Assembly: GCA_024235995.1 (NCBI GenBank)
Contig: JACKLI010000001.1
Coordinates: 1,922,001-1,986,000 of the forward strand
Source: Burkholderiaceae bacterium
GTDB taxonomy: Bacteria; Pseudomonadota; Gammaproteobacteria; Burkholderiales; Burkholderiaceae_C
DNA: 64,000 nucleotides
Reading direction: 5' to 3'
In this document: positions 33,785-44,042 of the stretch, piece by piece
Position numbering within the stretch: position 1 is the first letter of the stretch
How the letters are laid out: each line of letters begins with the position of its first letter
Made by a program: the position numbers and the translations under genes
The notes under the pieces: model-generated
Database searches by the model: none
The model's input: only the letters and a program-made list of their open reading frames with translations
What the model was told of the DNA's origin: nothing

Positions 33785-35857
33785 ATGACACCTGATCTCC
33801 TCATCCGTACCGGACTGCGGCAGGGCAGGCTTTGGCTCGGCGCCGGCATCCTGGCCTGCATCGCCGGCGTCGTCGCGCTGCAGTTCGCTGCCACCGGGCT
33901 CGTCCACGGCAACGCCATCCTGCAAGACCTTGGGCAGCACGGCGTTACTGCCGGGAAGGGGTGGGCGGTGGTCGGCGTGGCCCTTGTCGCGTCGGTGTTG
34001 CAGTGGCTGCGGAGCCGGCGCGAGGCGCTGCCTTCCGGTCCATTCCTGCTCGCGGCGTCGGTGCTCGCGGTGTTGATCTATGCCGGGTATGCCCGGGCCT
34101 TCGATCTGCAGTGGATCAACGACTTCGCCGATATGTGGCGCTTGGCGGTGCAAGAGGTGGCCCAAGGCCAGTTCAACGCCGAGTGCGCGATTCCCGAGGT
34201 CGCCGCCTGCCACCTGAAGGCCCAGCGTACCCTGCCCATCCTGTGGCCGGCGGTCTACCTGTGGGGGCACCGTGCCAGCCTGGTGCCGCTGCTCAACGGG
34301 GGCTTGCTGCTGCTCATGATGCTGATGGGCTGGGACCAGGCGCGCAGCGCGTTCGGTCCGCGGGCCGCGCAGGTGTTTGCCGTGCTCTGGGTCGGCTGCG
34401 CCGAAACGGTGTTTGCGCTGCGCATTCCGACCCACGACCTCTGGGGCCTGTTCTTCATCGCCCTGCTGTTCTGGCTGTTGGTGCGCTGGTTTCGGCAGGC
34501 GCAAGGCGTGGGCCGCAGCCTGGTCTATGGCGTGGCTCTGGCGGTTCCGGTGCTGCTGCTGGAGGTGCAACGCGAGTTGGGGCTGGTGGCACTGGCCGCC
34601 CTGACCTGTACCGTGCTGCTGCTGCGCGGCCATCGGCCGCTGCAACGCAGCCTGGCGTGCGCTCTGCTGGCGTGCACGTTGGCCTATGCCGGTGGCATGG
34701 CCGGGCTCAAGCACGCGGACATGCTGGCCGACGATGGCGAGACGGCCTACCTGTCGCGTTTGCGAACCTTTGCGCTGATACCGGCCTATTCCGGCGCAAC
34801 CTGGCTGTATGGCCAGGTGCTCGGTGATTCCATGCTGAGGCCTTTGCCAGCGCCGGCGCAGCGCGAGCTTGCACGGGCGGCGGTGCTGTCCGATTTTGCC
34901 GAGCAGCCGCTCATGCGCATCGCCGGTGTGGCCTTCAAGGCCAGCCAGCTTGCACCGCTGGGCAACCAAACCTATTTCTACCAGCCGGGCCTGCAGCAGG
35001 ACCGTCCCGGCCTGTTTGGCGGGTTCGAGGCGTACAACCGGCTGTACTGCGTCCTGCTGGCCGCGCTGGTGCTGGCCGCACTGCTCCGGGTGCTGCGCCG
35101 CCCACTGGAGCTGGCGGTCGCATTTCCCCTGGCCTTCATGGGCGTCTTGATCGGCGGCCTGCTGACCGTGGGTGAAACACAGACACGCTATCTGTTTCCA
35201 TTGTGGTTTTTTGCGCCCCTGGTCGTGGCGTCGGGCTTCGGCCAGGCGCCTCGGGGCGAGGCGGCGGTGGCCGTGGCGCCGCAGCCAATGGCGAGAGCGC
35301 TGCTGGTGGGCGCGCTGGCGTGGGTGTGCGTCCTGGCCGTGCTGTGGCGATTGGCGGATGGGTGGTACACGTCCGAGCGCGGGCGTATCCTGACGTCCTG
35401 GAGCTTTCGCGCCGAGGGCTTGAGCGCGGCGCCACCCGAGTCGCCCCAGCAGGTGGACCGGCTGGCTGGAACCGGGCGCAGCCTGGGGGTTGGCCAACTG
35501 GGGTTCACGCTGCGGGCGGCCAAGCCCAGCGCGGGCAGCGGCGCGGTGCTTGCCAGCATGCCGGTGTGCGTGCCCGCCCACCGCGGCACGCTGCGCTTCG
35601 CCTACGTCATGCCGTACACCAACCCTGCGGCGGGCGATGCCTTCACGCTTTCCGTGACCCTGGGTGGGCGCACGCTCTGGTCGCGCACGCTTCCCGACGA
35701 CGGAAAAGTCCACGACGTCCGGATCGACTTGACGGCGCTGCCCAAGACTTGCTCCGGGCTGGAGTTTTCCCTGCGCAGCCATCACCCCTTGTGGGACGAG
35801 TCGTGGGCTCAGGCTTCAAGAACCGAGATTTACTTTCCGCGTTTCACCCGGCACTGA
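33785..35857 (+). CDS. Polytopic membrane protein of unknown function (GT-C-like layout)
   Basis: About 690 residues from the ATG at 33785 (an in-frame ATG at 33746 is also possible). It has roughly 10-12 membrane helices (to about residue 510), then a C-terminal soluble region of about 170 residues with beta-rich sequence, probably outside the membrane. The first large loop holds INDFADMW and RTLPILWP. This layout recalls GT-C glycosyltransferases or oligosaccharide-modifying proteins, but no catalytic motif is certain. Codon use is somewhat less GC-biased than its neighbours, a possible sign of transfer. It stands apart from both adjoining operons. Confidence 0.7.
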   Translation: MTPDLLIRTGLRQGRLWLGAGILACIAGVVALQFAATGLVHGNAILQDLGQHGVTAGKGWAVVGVALVASVLQWLRSRREALPSGPFLLAASVLAVLIYAGYARAFDLQWINDFADMWRLAVQEVAQGQFNAECAIPEVAACHLKAQRTLPILWPAVYLWGHRASLVPLLNGGLLLLMMLMGWDQARSAFGPRAAQVFAVLWVGCAETVFALRIPTHDLWGLFFIALLFWLLVRWFRQAQGVGRSLVYGVALAVPVLLLEVQRELGLVALAALTCTVLLLRGHRPLQRSLACALLACTLAYAGGMAGLKHADMLADDGETAYLSRLRTFALIPAYSGATWLYGQVLGDSMLRPLPAPAQRELARAAVLSDFAEQPLMRIAGVAFKASQLAPLGNQTYFYQPGLQQDRPGLFGGFEAYNRLYCVLLAALVLAALLRVLRRPLELAVAFPLAFMGVLIGGLLTVGETQTRYLFPLWFFAPLVVASGFGQAPRGEAAVAVAPQPMARALLVGALAWVCVLAVLWRLADGWYTSERGRILTSWSFRAEGLSAAPPESPQQVDRLAGTGRSLGVGQLGFTLRAAKPSAGSGAVLASMPVCVPAHRGTLRFAYVMPYTNPAAGDAFTLSVTLGGRTLWSRTLPDDGKVHDVRIDLTALPKTCSGLEFSLRSHHPLWDESWAQASRTEIYFPRFTRH

Positions 35858-35896
35858 GGGGTCCTGTCCTGCCGGCCGTCATGGTGCCGGAGCCGC

Positions 35897-35925
35897 CTGA
35901 CAAGGGCGCCATCCTGTCGCACAAT
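35897..35925 (+). promoter_or_regulatory. Putative promoter of hsp20-lon
   Basis: CTGACA (35897-35902), 17-nt spacer, CACAAT (35920-35925). Transcription would start near 35932, 19 nt before the preferred hsp20 ATG at 35951, which argues against the earlier ATG at 35924. No sigma-32 type site was seen here. Confidence 0.45.
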
Positions 35926-35950
35926 GCCATGGACAGGATGGCGGCCCGAC

Positions 35951-36351
35951 ATGAAACACCGTGACGATTCCCCCGACTGGATGTGGTCCGATGCGCTGGC
36001 GGCGCTGGACCGCATGGAGCGCCTGCACAGCCAGCTGTTTCAGCCGCGCCCGGCCCATTCCCCGAGCTGGGTGCCGCCGGTGGACGTGCTGGAGACCGAG
36101 CGCGAGGTGCTGATCTTCGTGGCGCTGCCGGGCGTCGACGCGCACGACGTCAAGGCGCAACTCGAAGGCGCCGCGCTGCTGGTGAGCGGGCGGCGCGTGC
36201 TGCCGCCGCAGCTCAGCCGCGCGGCCATTCACCGGCTGGAGCTGCCCCAGGGGCGCTTCGAGCGCCGGGTGCCCCTGCCGCCCGGGCGGTATTCGGCCAT
36301 CCATGTGGGCAGCGAGCGCGGCTGCCTGGTCATCAGCCTGGAGAAAGCGCC

Positions 36352-36355
<4 letters not shown>
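35951..36355 (+). CDS. Hsp20/alpha-crystallin small heat-shock protein
   Basis: A 134-residue protein with an alpha-crystallin domain: PPVDVLETEREVLIFVALPGVDAHDVKAQLEG (in parts: VDVLETEREVLIFVALPGV) and the ERRVPLPPGRY strand. The C-terminal IxI tail motif is not evident. It would bind unfolding proteins without ATP. Its stop overlaps the lon start (ATGA), so holdase and protease are probably made together. Confidence 0.85.
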
Positions 36356-38757
<2,402 letters not shown>

Positions 38758-38775
38758 AGACCGGGCGAGGCAGCC

Positions 38776-41094
38776 TTACAGATCCAGCACCAGCCGGCCA
38801 CTGCGGGCGCGCGAGCAGCAGCTCATCATGCGGTCGCCCCTGGCGCGCTCGGCGGGGCTGAGCACGCTGTCGCGGTGGTCGATGTCGCCGCTGGCCACGG
38901 CCACCTCGCAGGTGCCGCACAGGCCTTCCTCGCAGTCGCATTGCACGTCGACGTTGTGGGCGTGCAGCACCTCCAGCACCGTGCGGTCGGCGGGCACGTG
39001 CAGCGTCAGGCCGGCGGTGCGCAGCTCGATCTCGAAGGCGCGCTCGCGCGCCGGATCGAGCCGGGGCGCGTTGTTCTCGAAGTGCTCGACGTGCAGGGCC
39101 TCGGCCGGCCAGCCGGCGCGCTCCACCGCCTGCTGAAGGCTGTCCAGCAGGCGCTGCGGGCCGCAGGCGTAGATGGCCGTGCCGGCCTGCGGCGTGCCCA
39201 GCAGGGCGGCAAAGTCGCAGCGCCCGCCTTCGTCGCTGAGGTGCAGTTGCAGGCACTCGCCATGCAGTGCCTGCAGGTCATCCAGATAAGCCGCGCGGCT
39301 GCGCGAGGCGGCGCTGTAGTGCAGCACGTAGTCGCGGCCCGTGGCGCGGGCGTGCTGCGCCATGGCCATGACCGGGGTGATGCCGATGCCGCCGCCGATC
39401 AGGATCAGGCGCTCGCCACCGTCTTCGCCCAGATGAAAGTGGTTGCGCGGCCCGCGCACCCGAAGCAGCGCGCCGGCCTGCACGCCGCGATGGATCCAGG
39501 CCGAGCCGCCGCGGCTGGCTGGGTCGTGCTGCACGGCCACTTCCCAGTGCTGCGCATCCTGCAGGTCGCCGCACAGCGAGTACTGGCGCGACAGGCCGGT
39601 GTCCCCGCACTCGATGTCGATGTGCGCGCCGGGCGTCCAGCGCGGCAGCGCGCTGCCATCGGCGGCGGCCAGGCGCAGGCGCACGATGTCGGGGCCGGTG
39701 GCCAGGGTGTCGGCCGACACCACGCGGAGCTTCCGCACCATGGCGCTGGCCGCCGGGCCGCCCAGGTGCACGTCTTGCGCCCAGCGGCGCACGCCGGGAT
39801 CGCTGCGCTCGGGGTTCTGCGCCGGGTCCCATTGCACGTGCAGGTTCTGCGGCCCGCGAAACGCCAGGTTGTGCACGTAGTCGTATTGTTGCGGCACCAG
39901 CTGCATGTGCGGCAGGCGGCGCGTGAGCTCGCCGATCATGATCTGCATTTCCATGCGGGCGATGTTCTTGCCCAGGCACTGGTGCACGCCAAAGCCGAAG
40001 CTGAGCTGGTCGATGACGTTGCTGCGGCGGATGTCGAAGAAATCCGGGTCGCTGAACTGGCGCGGGTCGTGGTTGCCCGAGTGCACCACCAGCAGCAGGC
40101 GCGCGCCGGCCGGAATGTCCACGCCGTCGATCGTCACGTCGCGCGTGGTGCGCCGCCGCCACGAGGCAATCGGCCCGTCATGGCGCAGGCATTCCTCGAT
40201 GGCGGGGGAAATGAGCGAGGGGTCTTCGCAGATTTCGTCCCACACGCGGCGGTGCTGCAGCAGCAGGCGGATGGCGTTGGTGGTGGCGAACGAGGTGGAC
40301 TCGTGCGCCGCCACGATGATGGCCATCATCATCGAGTGCAGGTAGGCGTCGGTCACCACCTCGGGGTGGTGCTTTTGCTGGCGGATCGAGTAGCGCATCC
40401 AGCCCGGGCCTTCGGGCGTGCGGCGCATCTTCTCCAGGATCTGGCCTGACAGTTGCCAGAACTTGCCCACCGTGTGCGCCACCTCGATGCGCTCCTCGGG
40501 CGTGGCGCGGCCGAAGGCGTTCTTGGTGTGCGCGATGGCGAACTCGTGCATCTTCTCGTGGTCTTCGTCGTCGTCGATGCCCAGAAAGTGCAGCGCCACC
40601 GAGAACGGCACGTGCCAGGCCAGGCGCTTGAACAGATCGACCTGGCCGTCGTCGATGAAGCCGTCGATGGCCTCGCTGACCAGGCGGCGCACCGTGGGCT
40701 CGTGCTGTCGCAGGTGCTCGGGCGTGAAAGGCGCCATCAACGCACGGCGGCGCGCCATGTGCATGGGCTCGTCCTCGTTCACCATGGTGCGGCTCATGGC
40801 ATAGCCGTAGGACTTGAGCACCGCCAGCGACTCCTCGGTCGGCGGCTCGGTCGACTCGAGCGCGATCGACGGGCTGAACGTGTGCGGGTCGCGGAAGATG
40901 TTCTTGATCGACGCGTAGCGCGTCACCACCCAGTAGCCCAGCTTGGGGCTGAAGAACACCGGCTGCTCCTCGCGCGCCCAGCGCACCAGTTCGGCCGGGT
41001 TGGCCATGTAGTCGTCGGTGTAGGGATCGAAGGCGGCGGCCCGGTGGTCGAACGGGCAGGCGCCCGGTGCGGACGGTTGGAGGTGCTCTGGCAT
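38776..41094 (-). CDS. Self-sufficient cytochrome P450 (CYP116B-like fusion)
   Basis: A 772-residue three-part monooxygenase. P450 part (1-440): I-helix AAHEST (262-267), ExxR at 301-304 and heme loop FGFGVHQCLG with Cys373. Reductase part (about 455-680): FMN-binding SRQYSLCGD and NADH-binding LIGGGIGITPVMAM. C-terminal plant-type [2Fe-2S] ferredoxin (about 685-772): CEEGLCGTC with a further Cys near 760. This is the order of CYP116B enzymes, which hydroxylate or O-dealkylate aromatic and terpene compounds with NAD(P)H. The substrate is unknown. It is divergent from the LexA-boxed radical SAM gene. Confidence 0.93.
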   Translation of the reverse strand: MPEHLQPSAPGACPFDHRAAAFDPYTDDYMANPAELVRWAREEQPVFFSPKLGYWVVTRYASIKNIFRDPHTFSPSIALESTEPPTEESLAVLKSYGYAMSRTMVNEDEPMHMARRRALMAPFTPEHLRQHEPTVRRLVSEAIDGFIDDGQVDLFKRLAWHVPFSVALHFLGIDDDEDHEKMHEFAIAHTKNAFGRATPEERIEVAHTVGKFWQLSGQILEKMRRTPEGPGWMRYSIRQQKHHPEVVTDAYLHSMMMAIIVAAHESTSFATTNAIRLLLQHRRVWDEICEDPSLISPAIEECLRHDGPIASWRRRTTRDVTIDGVDIPAGARLLLVVHSGNHDPRQFSDPDFFDIRRSNVIDQLSFGFGVHQCLGKNIARMEMQIMIGELTRRLPHMQLVPQQYDYVHNLAFRGPQNLHVQWDPAQNPERSDPGVRRWAQDVHLGGPAASAMVRKLRVVSADTLATGPDIVRLRLAAADGSALPRWTPGAHIDIECGDTGLSRQYSLCGDLQDAQHWEVAVQHDPASRGGSAWIHRGVQAGALLRVRGPRNHFHLGEDGGERLILIGGGIGITPVMAMAQHARATGRDYVLHYSAASRSRAAYLDDLQALHGECLQLHLSDEGGRCDFAALLGTPQAGTAIYACGPQRLLDSLQQAVERAGWPAEALHVEHFENNAPRLDPARERAFEIELRTAGLTLHVPADRTVLEVLHAHNVDVQCDCEEGLCGTCEVAVASGDIDHRDSVLSPAERARGDRMMSCCSRARSGRLVLDL

Positions 41095-41151
41095 GTCGGT
41101 GTTTCCGTGTTGATCCTGCCATGGTATGCCAGCGCAAATCGAGAACGCTTT

Positions 41152-41163
41152 GCCCGATCGGGC
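41152..41163. promoter_or_regulatory. 12-bp palindrome between the P450 and radical SAM genes
   Basis: GCCCGATCGGGC is a perfect palindrome 58 bp upstream of the P450 start and 33 bp before the radical SAM ATG. It could be a regulator site for either gene; GC-rich DNA makes chance occurrence possible. Confidence 0.3.
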
Positions 41164-41176
41164 AGCTTCCGTGAAA

Positions 41177-41192
41177 CTGTATAAAAATACAG
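41177..41192 (+). promoter_or_regulatory. LexA (SOS) box before the radical SAM gene
   Basis: CTGTATAAAAATACAG has the exact CTGT-N8-ACAG form of the gamma/betaproteobacterial LexA box with an A/T-rich centre. It ends 3 nt before the ATG and overlaps a TATAAA that could be the -10 box, a position suited to repression. Confidence 0.85.
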
Positions 41193-41195
41193 TTC

Positions 41196-42308
41196 ATGAC
41201 CTCTGCCGATACACCGCTCGATGCCTCTTCCCGACCGCTGCTGTCCTTGAAAGGGCGGGGCGCCCCATCGCGCCTGGCGCATCGCTTCGCGCTCGATCAG
41301 CGCAGCGCATTCGACGACGGCTGGGGCGGCCTGGATGCCGACGAGCAGGGCGACGCCCCCGCACCGGCCACGCAGGTGATCTGGGAAGACGCGCGCAGCG
41401 CCATCAACGCCAACGACTCGCCCGACATCGCGTTCGACTATTCGGTCAACCCCTACCGCGGCTGCGAGCACGGCTGCATCTACTGCTTTGCGCGGCCCAC
41501 CCACAGCTACCTGGGCCTATCGCCGGGGCTGGACTTCGAGACGCGCATCGTCGCCAAGCGCAACATCGCGGCCGTGCTGGCGCGCGAGCTGGCGGCGCCG
41601 CGCTACCGGCCCTCGGTCATCAACATCGGCTCGGCCACCGACTGCTATCAGCCGCTGGAGCGCGAGCTGCGGCTCACGCGCGCGCTGATCGAGGTGCTGG
41701 CGCAGGCGCGCCACCCGTTTTCCATCGTCACCAAGTCCAGCGGCGTCGAGCGCGACCTGGACCTGCTGGCTCCGCTGGCCGCGCAGGGCCTGGTGGCGGT
41801 GTACGTCACCCTCACCACGCTCGACGCGGGCCTGGCGCGCGTGCTGGAGCCACGCGCCGCCGCGCCCCACCGGCGCCTGCGCATCCTGCGCACGCTGGCC
41901 GACGCGGGGGTGCCGGTGGGCGTGAGCGTGGCGCCGCAGATTCCCTTCGTCAACGAGGACATGGAGCAGGTGCTGGCCGCCGCGCGCGACGCCGGCGCCG
42001 CCCGCGCCTTCTACACCGTGCTGCGCCTGCCCTGGGAGCTGTCCGAGCTGTTTGGGCAGTGGCTGCAGATGCACCTGCCCGACCGCGCCGAGCGCGTGAT
42101 GGCGCGCGTGCGCGAGCTGCGCGGCGGCAAGGACTACGACAGCCGCTGGGGCCAGCGCATGCACGGCCAGGGTGTGTGGGCCGATCTGCTGCGCCAGCGC
42201 TTCGAGGGCGCCTGCCGGCGCTTGGGGCTGAACCGCCAGCGCATCGCGCTGGACCTCAGCCGCTTTCGGCCCGGCAGGCTTGGCGGCCAGGCCGAGCTTT
42301 TTGAATGA
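41196..42308 (+). CDS. PA0069-family radical SAM protein (SplB-like), SOS-controlled
   Basis: A 370-residue protein. The radical SAM cluster motif is CEHGCIYC, followed by the FARPTHSYLGLSPGLDFET stretch typical of the PA0069 family. The C-terminal half carries the TIM-barrel core. The family is related to spore photoproduct lyase but the reaction is unknown. A near-perfect LexA box covers the promoter. In Pseudomonas aeruginosa PA0069 is, to my knowledge, in the SOS regulon, so this points to a DNA-damage role conserved across classes. Confidence 0.9.
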   Translation: MTSADTPLDASSRPLLSLKGRGAPSRLAHRFALDQRSAFDDGWGGLDADEQGDAPAPATQVIWEDARSAINANDSPDIAFDYSVNPYRGCEHGCIYCFARPTHSYLGLSPGLDFETRIVAKRNIAAVLARELAAPRYRPSVINIGSATDCYQPLERELRLTRALIEVLAQARHPFSIVTKSSGVERDLDLLAPLAAQGLVAVYVTLTTLDAGLARVLEPRAAAPHRRLRILRTLADAGVPVGVSVAPQIPFVNEDMEQVLAAARDAGAARAFYTVLRLPWELSELFGQWLQMHLPDRAERVMARVRELRGGKDYDSRWGQRMHGQGVWADLLRQRFEGACRRLGLNRQRIALDLSRFRPGRLGGQAELFE

Positions 42309-42354
42309 AATGGGCTTCCAGCCGGCGTCAATCAATCCACGATTGCTATCAATT
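42302..42354 (-). repeat. Dispersed ~50-nt repeat, copy 6 (between radical SAM and eptA)
   Basis: Minus strand: GAATTGATAGCAATCGTGGA, TTGATTGACGCCGGCTGGAA, GCCCATTTCATTCAAAA. The second block is strong and the first is shortened. It overlaps the stop codon of the radical SAM gene and fills the space to the convergent eptA stop. Confidence 0.65.
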
Positions 42355-42362
42355 CAGTAGAT

Positions 42363-44024
42363 TCAACCGGCCGCGCGGCACATCACGCCCATGTCGCGCG
42401 CCGGCTGGTACACGCGGGTGGCCACGCCCAGCAGGCCCAGCACGGTGTGAAAGTAATCGTCTTGCGACACCTGCTCGTCACGCAGCTTGCCCAGGCAGCC
42501 CAGGGTGATGCCGCTTTGCTGCTGGAACGACGGCGACAGCCAGAAGATCCAGGGAATGTGCTTTTGCACGTCGGGCGCAAAGCGGTAGGGCAGGCCGTGC
42601 AGGTACAGGTTGTTTTCGCCCAGCGATTCACCGTGGTCGGACAGGTACATCAGCGCCGGCGCCCAGTGCGCCTCGTGCGCCTTCAGCCAGTCGATGCTGC
42701 TGGCCAGGAAATGGTCGGTGTAGACGATGGTGTTGTCGTAGGCATTGACCACCTGCTCGCGCGAGCACTGCTGCAGCGCGTTGGTGGTGCATTCGGGCGC
42801 GAACTTCTTGAAGGCCGCGGGCGAGCGCTTGTAGTAGGCCGGGCCGTGGCTGCCCATCTGGTGCATGAAGACCACCACGCCGCGCGCGCGGCGCTCGGCC
42901 GGCAGCTGGGCGATGCGCTCGTCCAGGCCCTTGAGCATCACCTCGTCCAGGCACTCGCCCTCGGCGTCGCACAGGCCGGGCGTCTGCAGCGCCTTGTCGT
43001 CCACCATGGGCACGCGGTCGCACACGCCCTTGCAGCCGCCGGCCTGGTTGTCCAGCCACAGTACGGCGTAGCCGGCGTGCTGCAGCACGTCGGCCAGGCC
43101 CTCGGTGTTGTCCTTGCGCTCGTCGAAGGCCACGCGCCCCAGGGGCGAGAACATGCAGGGCACCGAGGCGGCGGTGTTGGTACCGCAGGACCAGGCGTTG
43201 CGCAGGCTGACCACGCCGCGCGCGGCCAGCTCTGGCGTGGTGTCGCGCGTGTAGCCGTTCAGGCCGAAGTGGTCGGCGCGCGCGGTTTCGCCCACCACCA
43301 GCAGCACCAGCGGCGGACGCTGGCCGGGGGGCAGGGGCGCCAGGTGCGCGTCCTGGCCCAGCGGCAGCACGGCCGCGCCGTTGCGCTGGATGGGCTGCTC
43401 GCCCAGGGTGGCGATGGCGTAGAACGAATTGAGCGGGTTGATCAGGTAGCGCAGCTGGGTGTGGTTGCGCATGGTGGCCGACAAGTCCTGAAACGACAGG
43501 CCCATGGCGGCCACGGCCACGGCCAGGGCCGCCACCACGGTGAAGGCGTTGTTGCGCGCCTGACGGCCCGGCGTGGGCCAGGCGATGCGCGTGCGCCACA
43601 GCAGCGCCACGGGCAGCACGCCCAGCAGGAGCAGGGCGCCGAGCATGCGCCAGTTCAGCAGCTCGCGCGCCTCGCGCGCGTCGGTCAGCAGCACGTTGAC
43701 CATCATGGTGCGCTCGATCACCACGCCGTAGCTGAGCATGAAGTAGGCGCCCGCGGCGGCGGCCAGCAGCACCACGGTCAGCATCGGCTTGAGCGTCCAG
43801 CGCCAGGCCAACAGGCTGGACAGCGCCACGTGCACCGCGCCGATCATCAGCGCAAACGCCAGGCCGAACAGCAGCCCGCGCGCATTGCCCAGCTCGGGCA
43901 GCGCCGCCAGGCCGCGCCACAGCGCCAGGTTGCCGATGCTGGCCACCCACAGCGCGGCCAGCACCATCACCGTGAGCGGGCGCCGGCCGCGTCGCGCGGT
44001 GGGGGGGGGGGCTGGGTTCGTCAC
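42363..44024 (-). CDS. eptA: Lipid A phosphoethanolamine transferase (EptA type)
   Basis: A 553-residue inner-membrane enzyme from a GTG at 44024, 18 bp after dnaJ. Five membrane helices lie at about 18-175; the periplasmic alkaline-phosphatase-fold domain follows. Metal and catalytic residues are visible: Glu246 in VVGETARADH, Thr284 in GTNTAASVPCMFSP and the late SDHGESLGENNLYLHG motif. It moves phosphoethanolamine from phosphatidylethanolamine to lipid A, which lowers negative charge and polymyxin binding. A run of 11 C residues at codons 5-8 is in frame here and could slip. No mobile element is next to it, so it looks chromosomal rather than an acquired mcr gene. Confidence 0.9.
   Translation of the reverse strand: MTNPAPPPTARRGRRPLTVMVLAALWVASIGNLALWRGLAALPELGNARGLLFGLAFALMIGAVHVALSSLLAWRWTLKPMLTVVLLAAAAGAYFMLSYGVVIERTMMVNVLLTDAREARELLNWRMLGALLLLGVLPVALLWRTRIAWPTPGRQARNNAFTVVAALAVAVAAMGLSFQDLSATMRNHTQLRYLINPLNSFYAIATLGEQPIQRNGAAVLPLGQDAHLAPLPPGQRPPLVLLVVGETARADHFGLNGYTRDTTPELAARGVVSLRNAWSCGTNTAASVPCMFSPLGRVAFDERKDNTEGLADVLQHAGYAVLWLDNQAGGCKGVCDRVPMVDDKALQTPGLCDAEGECLDEVMLKGLDERIAQLPAERRARGVVVFMHQMGSHGPAYYKRSPAAFKKFAPECTTNALQQCSREQVVNAYDNTIVYTDHFLASSIDWLKAHEAHWAPALMYLSDHGESLGENNLYLHGLPYRFAPDVQKHIPWIFWLSPSFQQQSGITLGCLGKLRDEQVSQDDYFHTVLGLLGVATRVYQPARDMGVMCRAAG
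44001..44011 (-). repeat. Homopolymer tract of 11 C (coding strand) at the eptA 5' end
   Basis: Eleven consecutive G on the plus strand encode the Ala5-Pro-Pro-Pro8 part of EptA. A change of one base would shift the frame after codon 8. It is the longest homopolymer I noticed in the window. Confidence 0.9.
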
Positions 44025-44042
44025 GGCCGCGGGCGGGGGTGG

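Noticed and set aside
35924..35950. Earlier ATG as hsp20 start
   Set aside because: It overlaps the predicted -10 box; the ATG at 35951 gives a normal leader.
42363..44024. Possible acquired mcr-type colistin resistance gene
   Set aside because: No IS or plasmid gene lies next to it; it follows dnaJ with normal composition, so a resident eptA is more likely.
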